From JBIOUF01 sp044866695 (GTDB lineage: Bacteria > Actinomycetota > Actinomycetes > Propionibacteriales > Nocardioidaceae): DNA of 27,440 nt. Position numbers and translations under genes: made by a program. How positions within the stretch are numbered: position 1 is the first letter of the stretch; every line of letters begins with the position of its first letter. The DNA lies in NCBI GenBank assembly GCA_044866695.1, contig JBIOUF010000023.1:1-27440 (forward strand), in the 5' to 3' direction. Positions 14,011 to 20,246 of the stretch are shown piece after piece. The notes beneath the pieces were generated by a model, which made no database searches, was not told where the DNA came from, and saw nothing but the letters and a program-made list of their open reading frames with translations.

Positions 14011-14271
14011 TCAGGCGTCGACCTTGTTGCGACCCGAGAGACCCTCCGCGACGCCGACCAGCAGCACGGCGGCGATGATCGCCACGATGGCGCCGAGGAT
14101 GTTCAGCTCCCAGATGTCGCCGGTGCCGAGGAGCGACGCGACCACACCGCCGATCACCGACCCGGCGAGCCCGAGCAGGAGCGTCCAGAGCAGGCTGAGG
14201 TTCTGCTTGCCGGGCTTGATCAGCCGCGCGACGACGCCGACGACCAGTCCGAACACGATGAATCCGATCAT
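14011..14271 (-). CDS. GlsB/YeaQ/YmgE family stress-response membrane protein
   Basis: An 86-residue, three-helix membrane protein. Helices lie at about 2-16 (IGFIVFGLVVGVVARL, followed by IKPGKQN), 28-47 (LWTLLLGLAGSVIGGVVASLL) and 55-76. The glycine-rich helices and the RLIKPG loop are typical of the 'transglycosylase-associated' family, whose name does not reflect a proven activity. The family is often induced by stress. ATG 14271 is firm: GGAGGA lies 5 bases upstream. The gene is convergent with surE. Confidence 0.93.
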   Translation of the reverse strand: MIGFIVFGLVVGVVARLIKPGKQNLSLLWTLLLGLAGSVIGGVVASLLGTGDIWELNILGAIVAIIAAVLLVGVAEGLSGRNKVDA

Positions 14272-14350
14272 GTGAGTCCTCCATGGGGGAAGCAAGGCCA
14301 GGCCTAACCCTGCGCGGCTGCCGAGGTGCTCCCCTGCTGCCGTCTGATCC

Positions 14351-14379
14351 AGAATAGCGCGCAGATCGGTGCATTCCTC
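14351..14379 (-). promoter_or_regulatory. Possible promoter of the GlsB/YeaQ gene
   Basis: On the minus strand GAGGAA (14379-14374) and TATTCT (14356-14351) are 17 bases apart, about 80 bases upstream of the start codon. The -10 is good, the -35 is not of housekeeping type and may point to an alternative sigma factor. Nothing else is seen in 14272-14410. Confidence 0.3.
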
Positions 14380-14410
14380 GCATAGACATAGAGGACCGGC
14401 CTGTCGCGCG

Positions 14411-14564
14411 TCGAGCCGTCAATGTTGGCGGGCCGAACCGTCAACGTTGGTGGGCCGAACCGTCAACGTTGGCGGGCCGAGCCGTCAACGTTGGTGGGGT
14501 CACCAAGATCCACGGCTCAACCCACCAAGATCCACGGCTCGACCCACCAAGATTGCCGGGTCAA
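14411..14564. repeat. Head-to-head array of seven 22-bp repeats (family A)
   Basis: Four copies in reverse orientation (14411-14432, 14433-14454, 14455-14476, 14477-14498; core CCGTCAACGTTGG) meet three in forward orientation (14499-14520, 14521-14542, 14543-14564; core CCAAGATCCACGGCTC). The two arms could pair into a long cruciform or RNA hairpin. The unit matches the arrays at 2326-2420 and 18441-18606 but its middle bases differ: AACGTT in the left arm, AGATCC in most of the right. The array lies just 3' of the M48 protease gene and 5' of the GlsB/YeaQ gene. Confidence 0.9.
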
Positions 14565-14588
14565 CGTGGACGGGCGGCGGGGGGAGGG

Positions 14589-17270
14589 TCAGGAGGCCAG
14601 CAGGCGGGCGGCGAGGGCCTCGCGGAGCTCCCCCCAGCGCTGCCAGTGCTGGTTCTCCTCGGCGAGCAGGCGCTGGGCCTCGGCGAGGACGTCTGAGTCG
14701 ATCACCCCGCCGTTCTGCACCACCAGCGCGTAGCGGCTGGACTCCAGACGCAGCGCCTCGACGGCCTCCCGGTGCAGGGCGGTCAGCTCGGGGGCGCCGG
14801 TCCGGTAGCCGGCCATCTCCTCGGTGAGCCGCTCCAGGGGCTCGACGACGCGCTCGGCCATGGCGTCGGCACGGACCCGGTCGTCCGCGGTGGGGTCGGC
14901 GAGGATGCGCTGCGCCTCCGCCGCCGCGGACCGCACTCCGCCGGAGATCCGCGGCACCACGGTGCGGAGGTACTCGCCGAACTCCACCTGGAGCGCCTCG
15001 GCGGTGTCGTCGCCGGGGCTGACCAGGTCTCCGAAGGCACTGTCGGGCACCTCCAGCGAGACCATCTCGGAGCGGAACGCGAGCACCCCGGCGCCGGCGG
15101 CCACCACCACCGGCACCGCCGTGCCCAGCGCGACCCAGACCGGGAGCGCGGCGCGCCCGTTGGCGCGGCGGACACCCTCGGACACCAGCACCGCCGGCAG
15201 GGCGGTCAGCAGCGTCGCGTAGAAGCCCAGCACGAGCGCCGGGCGCGCGAACTGCGTGACCAGCAGCCGGTCGACCGTGCCGCCGACCGCGACGTTCAGC
15301 CCCAGGAAGCCGGCCATCGTCAGCAGGCCGGCCACCGGACCGGCCACCAGCGCGGCGCCCGGCCCCCGGCGCGGCCACGCCGCGACCGCTACGACCAGCG
15401 CGGCGGCGGCCGCCACGCCGGCGACCCACTGGTAGGCCAGGTACCGCTCGTAGGTCACCGTGTCGCTGGTCGAGGCGCCCGCGACGACCCGGTAGCCGAC
15501 GACCACGGCGGCGCCACCCAGCCCCGCGACCACCGCCGCGAGTGCGACGGAGGCGAGCGGCGGCACGGGCTCGGCCGGTGGCGGCCACGCGTCGGGCGGC
15601 TGCGACTCGACGAGCCAGCCGGGCATGGGGGGTGCGCCGCGCGGGCGGCGCAGGAGCGCGAACCCGACCGACACCGCGAGTACGGCGACCACGGCCACCA
15701 TCGCCCAGGGCGACAGCAGACCCGGCAGGGCCGCCCGGGCGAGCGGCCACCCACCCAGGTCGACGGTGCTCTGGAACAGCGTCGAGGACCACAGCATGCT
15801 GGTGAAGACGACGGAGCTGAGCACGAGTGCCGGGACCCACGCCCCTCGTGCCGACCCGAGCCGCGGCGAGAGGTCCGCCCAGACGTGCGCGAGGCCTGAG
15901 GTGACCACGACCGCACCTGCGGCCAGTACGCCGCTGACCAGCAGCCACACCGGCCGCGAGGTGCCCGTGACGGAGCCCAGCCCCGCCTGCTGCAGCGACA
16001 CCGCCTGGCCGAGCAGCACGCCCACCCCGACGCCGAGGGCGGTCCCGACCGGAGGGGCGGACCGGCCGGACGCCCGGGGGTACAACGCCGCCCGCCACAC
16101 CCCCAGACCGACCGCTCCGGCGAGGATCGGGCCGACCAGGACCGCCGCGGCGGCGTAGGCCAGGTCCGACCGGCCGGCCAGGGCGAACAGCGGGCTGGTC
16201 GTCGACACCAGCAGCGGCAGGGCCAGGGCGCTCAGGAACGCCCCCGCGAGCCCGTCGGCGAAGCCGCTCCGGGTGACTCGCACCGGCTCCTGGAGCACCG
16301 CGACCCGCTCGTCCCCGGTGGGGTGCTTCGCGAACACCCGACGGACCACGGCGCGCGCGTCGCCAGACGTGGCACCTGCGGCGGGAGCCCGGCGCAGCAG
16401 GCGGACCAGCGGGTCGACCGCGCCGGCCAGCCGGGCGGCCCGGAGGTCCGCGCCGTACTCACGGGTGCGCAGCAGCTGGCTGGACAGCAGCGCCACGGCC
16501 AGCCCGAGCAGTCCGGCGCGCCACCAGTAGGAGCGCACCAGGGACAGGTCGCCTTCGAGAACGCCCACCGCGACGGGCAGCAGGAGCAGCGGCGCCAGCG
16601 TCCACCAGACCAGCCGGGTCAGCCAGGCAAGGGTGACGTCGCCATGCGCGACGTGGGCCAGCTCGTGGCCGACCACCGGGTCGAACGTCGCAGCGTCCCG
16701 GAACCGCACCGCGACCGCCGGAGGCAGCGCCGTGCGGTAGCGCCGTGGAGCCCCGTAGCTGAACGCGTCGCGCTGGGTGGCCGGGCCGATCATCGGCCGG
16801 ACGCGACCCGAGGCGCCGGCCCGCTCCGCGAGCTCGGCGAAGCGATGCGACGCGCCGGACAGGGCGTCGGGGAAGGGCCGCAGCCGCCGCCGGCGCTCGA
16901 CGACGCGAGGCACGACGAACATCAGCAGGAGACCGCCGACCGCCACCGCCACCGCCCCGCCGACGGTGACCGCCACCCGGGTCCGCTCCGCGTCGGCGGT
17001 GCACTCGACGAACGCGGGCTGCTGCTCCATGACCGCGGCCACGGACCCCGTGACGCCGTAGCGGGCCCCGCAGACGGCAACGGTGCGGCTCCAGGAGTCG
17101 CCCATGGTCATGCCGTGCACGTAGTTGCCGACGAACAGCCCCGAGGCGAGCATCGCGACGGCGAACACGACGTACCTCGCCGTGGTGGGGCTCGGGAACG
17201 CCAGGACGTCGACCCGCCCGGGTGTCCCGCGCGGCGCGTCGGAGGGCTCGGTCGCCACGCCGGTCGACAT
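14589..17270 (-). CDS. Large membrane-embedded M48 family zinc metalloprotease
   Basis: An 893-residue membrane protein. An N-terminal anchor (about 32-52) is followed by an extracytoplasmic loop with two cysteines and a second helix (about 100-122). The M48 zinc site lies at H202-E203-x-x-H206 in VVGHELAHVAHGDVTLAW, with E271 in TREYGADLRAARL as third ligand. The catalytic part resembles HtpX/Ste24-type proteases. The next ~430 residues form many more hydrophobic helices, and the last ~130 (about 760-893) are a soluble, helical, probably coiled segment (VEFGEYLRTVVPRI, AEAQRILADPTADD). Classical HtpX has under 350 residues, so most of this protein is extra. AAGGGGG lies about 10 bases before ATG 17270. 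It follows the uncharacterised gene by 29 bases and the LysM gene further up, in a probable three-gene operon. Role in membrane protein or envelope quality control is inferred. Confidence 0.9.
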   Translation of the reverse strand: MSTGVATEPSDAPRGTPGRVDVLAFPSPTTARYVVFAVAMLASGLFVGNYVHGMTMGDSWSRTVAVCGARYGVTGSVAAVMEQQPAFVECTADAERTRVAVTVGGAVAVAVGGLLLMFVVPRVVERRRRLRPFPDALSGASHRFAELAERAGASGRVRPMIGPATQRDAFSYGAPRRYRTALPPAVAVRFRDAATFDPVVGHELAHVAHGDVTLAWLTRLVWWTLAPLLLLPVAVGVLEGDLSLVRSYWWRAGLLGLAVALLSSQLLRTREYGADLRAARLAGAVDPLVRLLRRAPAAGATSGDARAVVRRVFAKHPTGDERVAVLQEPVRVTRSGFADGLAGAFLSALALPLLVSTTSPLFALAGRSDLAYAAAAVLVGPILAGAVGLGVWRAALYPRASGRSAPPVGTALGVGVGVLLGQAVSLQQAGLGSVTGTSRPVWLLVSGVLAAGAVVVTSGLAHVWADLSPRLGSARGAWVPALVLSSVVFTSMLWSSTLFQSTVDLGGWPLARAALPGLLSPWAMVAVVAVLAVSVGFALLRRPRGAPPMPGWLVESQPPDAWPPPAEPVPPLASVALAAVVAGLGGAAVVVGYRVVAGASTSDTVTYERYLAYQWVAGVAAAAALVVAVAAWPRRGPGAALVAGPVAGLLTMAGFLGLNVAVGGTVDRLLVTQFARPALVLGFYATLLTALPAVLVSEGVRRANGRAALPVWVALGTAVPVVVAAGAGVLAFRSEMVSLEVPDSAFGDLVSPGDDTAEALQVEFGEYLRTVVPRISGGVRSAAAEAQRILADPTADDRVRADAMAERVVEPLERLTEEMAGYRTGAPELTALHREAVEALRLESSRYALVVQNGGVIDSDVLAEAQRLLAEENQHWQRWGELREALAARLLAS

Positions 17271-17299
17271 GCCAGAGTTCCCCCTTCGCGCGGGCGGGC

Positions 17300-17809
17300 T
17301 CAGCCCGCGACCACCAGCCCGCCGACGACGGAGTCGGCCAGCAGCCGCGCCTGTTCGGCGGGCAGGCCGAGGTCGGACGCGCGGGACAGCGCGATCCGCC
17401 GGACCTCCGCGGCCTGGTCGGGGCTGAGCGCGTCGGCCCGGTCGGCCGGCTCCGCGCCGCCGGGCCTCGGCTCCGCGGAGGAGGGCAGGACCTTGCGGAA
17501 CAGCCTGCGCACGAGATCCCGGACCACCGGCGCGGCCTCCTCCTTCGCGGTCTTGGCGACGGTGTCGAGCAGGAACGTCAGGACCGGCGTGGCGACGGCG
17601 AGCAGGTACGGCGTGAGCAGGGCGGCGTCCAGCCCGAAGCCCACGGACTCGTCCCGGCGCCGGGGGTTCAGCACCGCGTCCGGGTCGCGGAAGTACTCCT
17701 CGGCGGTCTCGTCGAACAGCACCAGCTCCTCCGGCGCGACGCCCTCGAGGGCCGACCGCGCGAGCTCCTCCAGCAGCGCCCTGTCCCCGGGCTCCCCGGG
17801 CCCTGTCAT
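17300..17809 (-). CDS. Uncharacterised 169-residue protein in the LysM-M48 operon
   Basis: Not recognised. The first third is acidic (ALLEELARSALEGVAPEELVLFDETAEEYFRDPDAVL), followed by RRDESVGFGLDAALLTPYLLAVATPVLTFLL, a moderately hydrophobic stretch (about 72-95) that could be a membrane-associated helix. Then come KEEAAPVVRDLVRRLFRKVLP and a C-terminal segment of short helices (LSPDQAAEVRRIALSRASDLGLPAEQARLLADSVVGGL). ATG 17809 is chosen; the frame is open far upstream but there it overlaps the LysM gene. Gaps are 20 bases to the LysM gene and 29 bases to the M48 gene, on the same strand. The company suggests an accessory role for the protease or LysM protein; no function is claimed. Confidence 0.72.
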   Translation of the reverse strand: MTGPGEPGDRALLEELARSALEGVAPEELVLFDETAEEYFRDPDAVLNPRRRDESVGFGLDAALLTPYLLAVATPVLTFLLDTVAKTAKEEAAPVVRDLVRRLFRKVLPSSAEPRPGGAEPADRADALSPDQAAEVRRIALSRASDLGLPAEQARLLADSVVGGLVVAG

Positions 17810-17829
17810 GACATCGCCATGACGCGACC

Positions 17830-18342
17830 TCAGCCCTTGAGGGGGATGCGGATCTTCTGGCCGACCCTGATCACGTCCGGGTCGGTGATCGCCGGGTTCG
17901 CGGCGACGATCTGGGCGACCGACGTACGCACGAAGTCCTTGACCTTGCGGACGATCCCGGTGAGCGTGTCGCCCCGCTCGACCCGGTAGAGCAGCCAGCC
18001 CTGCAGGTCGGGGAACATGATCACCGAGACCTGCCGCAGGTCGAAGCCAGGGCTTGGACCGTTGTCGGGCAGCCCGGGGTTGTCGCCGAACACCTGCAGG
18101 GTCAGCCGGGTGCCGGCCCGCGGCGGCTTGGGCACCGTCAGCTCGGTGGAGAACTCGCCCACGCCGATCCCACCCCCAGCCGACTGCGCGGACCCCTGCG
18201 CCACGACGCGGTTGCGCCCGTCCAGCAGGCGGATCCCGATGGTGCCCTCGAAACCGGCGCCGATGCCGGACACCACGAAGGTCCGTCCGACAAGATCGTC
18301 CTTGGCCGGCTGACGGACCTGTACGTCGCTGATCAGTCCCAT
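17830..18342 (-). CDS. Gmad2-type Ig-like plus LysM domain protein without signal peptide
   Basis: A 170-residue protein with two domains. Residues ~18-100 resemble the Gmad2 Ig-like domain known from spore-germination and lipoprotein contexts: GRTFVVSGIGAGFEGTIGIRLLD, then GVGEFSTELTVPKPP and LTLQVFG. Residues ~118-168 are a LysM module: YRVERGDTLTGIVRKV, then IVAANPAITDPDVIRVGQKIRIP. LysM normally binds peptidoglycan or chitin glycans, yet the N-terminus (MGLISDVQVRQPAKDDL) is not a Sec, Tat or lipoprotein signal. The protein may therefore stay inside the cell or leave by another route. ATG 18342 is supported by GAGGTG about 7 bases upstream; a longer in-frame start at 18408 lacks such support. 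First gene of the probable operon with the M48 protease. Confidence 0.85.
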   Translation of the reverse strand: MGLISDVQVRQPAKDDLVGRTFVVSGIGAGFEGTIGIRLLDGRNRVVAQGSAQSAGGGIGVGEFSTELTVPKPPRAGTRLTLQVFGDNPGLPDNGPSPGFDLRQVSVIMFPDLQGWLLYRVERGDTLTGIVRKVKDFVRTSVAQIVAANPAITDPDVIRVGQKIRIPLKG

Positions 18343-18440
18343 GTCGTCCACCTCGCTGCTGGGGTTTCCCCGACCATCCCACGAACGGGCACCGGCGGGC
18401 GAGAGCAACGGCGGGTGGAGCGGGCCGCCGACCTCGCGCC

Positions 18441-18606
18441 GAGCCGTCAGTCCTGGCGCGCCCAGCCGTCAGCCCTGGTGTGCCAACCGGTCATACTGGT
18501 GCGCCGGGACGGCCCCGCCAGCCAAGACGCGCGCCCGCCGCGCCAGAGCTGACGGCTCGACCCGCCAGAACTGACGGCTCGACACGCCAAGATTGACGGC
18601 TCGACC
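18441..18606. repeat. Head-to-head array of 22-bp repeats (family A) between divergent genes
   Basis: Reverse-oriented units lie at 18441-18462, 18463-18484 and a decayed 21-base copy at 18485-18505; forward units lie at 18541-18562, 18563-18584 and 18585-18606. A GC-rich centre (18506-18540) separates the arms. The shared core is TGACGGCTCGAC with a CGCCA start. It fills the gap between the divergent LysM and thioesterase genes, so it may influence their promoters. A TTG inside the last copy is in frame with the thioesterase but is not its start. Confidence 0.88.
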
Positions 18607-18646
18607 AGAACAGCTCCGTGCGAGGGAATGCGAGGGAGGGCGGACC

Positions 18647-19111
18647 GTGCCACGTCACGAGGCGGAGCGGGCTCTGCTGCGCGAGGACTTCGCGGTCGTG
18701 TACCCGGTCACGACCCGGTGGTCCGACAACGACATGTTCGGACACCTCAACAACGCCGTCTACTACCAGCTGTTCGACACCGCCATCAACGGCTGGCTGG
18801 CCGGCGTCGCCGGCGACGACCCGGTCACCGCGCGGGTGATCGGGGTGGTCGCGGAGTCGCGGTGCGTCTTCTTCGGCGAGCTGGCGTTCCCCCAGCCGGT
18901 GGCCGTGGCCCTGCGCGTCGCGAGGCTGGGCCGCACCAGCGTGAGCTACGACCTCGGCCTCTTCGGAGAGGGAACGGCGTCGATCGCGGCGTACGGCCAG
19001 TGGACGCACGTGTACGTCGACCGGGAGACCCGGCTGCCGACCGAGCCGCCGGCCGCGTTCCGCGAGGCCTTCGAGAGCGCCCGCGGGCCCGGAGGGGAGC
19101 CGGGGCGATGA
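18647..19111 (+). CDS. Acyl-CoA thioesterase, hotdog fold (4HBT/YbgC-like)
   Basis: A 154-residue single hotdog-domain protein, expected to hydrolyse an acyl-CoA thioester in the cytoplasm. The family signature is TTRWSDNDMFGHLNNAVYYQLFD (22-44), where D27 and the HLNN turn correspond to the active-site Asp/Asn region of the 4-hydroxybenzoyl-CoA thioesterase group. GTG 18647 is chosen because GAGGGAGGG lies 6 bases upstream; the longer frame starting TTG 18593 begins inside the repeat array. Its TGA overlaps the next ATG (ATGA at 19108-19111), so it is translationally coupled to the alcohol dehydrogenase. The pair could release an acid from acyl-CoA and oxidise the matching alcohol; the substrate is unknown. 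Confidence 0.9.
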   Translation: MPRHEAERALLREDFAVVYPVTTRWSDNDMFGHLNNAVYYQLFDTAINGWLAGVAGDDPVTARVIGVVAESRCVFFGELAFPQPVAVALRVARLGRTSVSYDLGLFGEGTASIAAYGQWTHVYVDRETRLPTEPPAAFREAFESARGPGGEPGR

Positions 19112-20223
19112 GGGTCCGCGGCGCCGTCCTGGAGGAGATCGGCCGGCCCAGGCCGTATGCGGCGTCGCGACCGATCCGCGTGGACGAGCTCGAGCTCGAC
19201 CCGCCCGGGGAGCGGGAGCTGCTGGTCCGCATCGAGGCGGCCGGTCTTTGTCACTCTGACCTCTCCGTCGTGGACGGCAACCGGGTGCGCCCCGTTCCCA
19301 TGCTGCTCGGGCACGAGGCCGCCGGCATCGTGGAGGCGACGGGACCAGGCGACGTGGGAGGCGTCGACCCCGGCCGGCGGGTGGTGATCACCTTCCTGCC
19401 CCGGTGCGGGGAGTGCGCGGCCTGTCGGACCGGCGGGCGCGCGCCGTGCGAGCCGGGCAGCCGCGCGAACGGTGCGGGGACCCTGCTCGGCGGTGAGCGG
19501 CGGCTGAGCCGGGCCGGGCAGCCGGTGCACCACCACCTCGGGGTGTCCGGCTTCGCCACGCACGCGGTCGTCGACGCCCGGTCGGTGGTGCCGGTCGACG
19601 ACGACGTGCCCCCCGAGATCGCCGCAGTCCTCGGCTGTGCCGTGCTCACCGGGGGCGGCGCGGTCCTCAACGCCGGGCGACCGTCCGCCGGGGACACCGT
19701 GGCCGTGGTCGGCCTCGGCGGCGTCGGCATGGCGGCGGTGCTCACGGCGCTGGCCCTGGACGACGTACGGGTCGTGGCGGTGGACACCAGCGGCGAGAAG
19801 CTGGACCTGGCGCGGTCGTGGGGGGCCCACGAGGCGCACACCCCGGCCGCCGCGGTGGCCGAGGGGGTCCGCGCGCCGGTCGTGGTCGAGGCGGCCGGCG
19901 CGGTGCCGGCGTTCGAGACCGCCCTGGCGCTCACCGCGGCGGGTGGCCGGACCGTCACGGTGGGCCTTCCCGCCCCGGACGCGATGGCACGGGTCTCGCC
20001 TCTCCTCTTGGTCGCAGAGGGACGCACCGTCATCGGGAGCTACCTCGGGTCGTCGGTGCCGTCGCGCGACATCCCCCGGTTCGTGGGGCTCTGGCGCGCG
20101 GGCCGGCTGCCGGTCGAACGACTGGTCACCGGCGAGATCGCTCTCGACGAGGTCAACCAGGGGATGGACGAGCTGGCCGAGGGCCGGGCGGTCCGGTCGG
20201 TGATCCGCTTCCCGGCCGCCTGA
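19108..20223 (+). CDS. Zinc-dependent alcohol dehydrogenase (MDR superfamily)
   Basis: A 371-residue NAD(P)-dependent enzyme. Catalytic zinc ligands are C48 in AGLCHSD and H69-E70 in LLGHEAAG; the structural zinc lobe has C100, C103, C106 and C114 (CGECAACRTGGRAPC). The Rossmann fold follows with VAVVGLGGVGMAAV (about 206-219) and an acidic end VVAVDTS at about 232, favouring NAD over NADP. The tail (VERLVTGEIALDEVNQGMDELAEGRAVRSVI) is that of class III-like MDR enzymes. The start ATG overlaps the thioesterase stop by four bases (ATGA). It is the last gene of this two-gene unit; a hairpin at 20228-20244 follows. Substrate not determinable. Confidence 0.93.
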   Translation: MRVRGAVLEEIGRPRPYAASRPIRVDELELDPPGERELLVRIEAAGLCHSDLSVVDGNRVRPVPMLLGHEAAGIVEATGPGDVGGVDPGRRVVITFLPRCGECAACRTGGRAPCEPGSRANGAGTLLGGERRLSRAGQPVHHHLGVSGFATHAVVDARSVVPVDDDVPPEIAAVLGCAVLTGGGAVLNAGRPSAGDTVAVVGLGGVGMAAVLTALALDDVRVVAVDTSGEKLDLARSWGAHEAHTPAAAVAEGVRAPVVVEAAGAVPAFETALALTAAGGRTVTVGLPAPDAMARVSPLLLVAEGRTVIGSYLGSSVPSRDIPRFVGLWRAGRLPVERLVTGEIALDEVNQGMDELAEGRAVRSVIRFPAA

Positions 20224-20227
20224 CCAC

Positions 20228-20244
20228 CGCACGCGCCCGGTGCG
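20228..20244. terminator. Short hairpin between convergent genes
   Basis: Stem CGCAC/GTGCG with a seven-base loop, in the 23-base gap between the convergent alcohol dehydrogenase and AfsR-like genes. It could act in both directions, but the stem is short and there is no T-tract. Confidence 0.35.
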
Positions 20245-20246
20245 CC

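Noticed and set aside
18593..18646. TTG start for the thioesterase
   Set aside because: It lies within the last unit of the 22-bp repeat array and lacks a ribosome binding site; GTG 18647 has GAGGGAGGG at good spacing.
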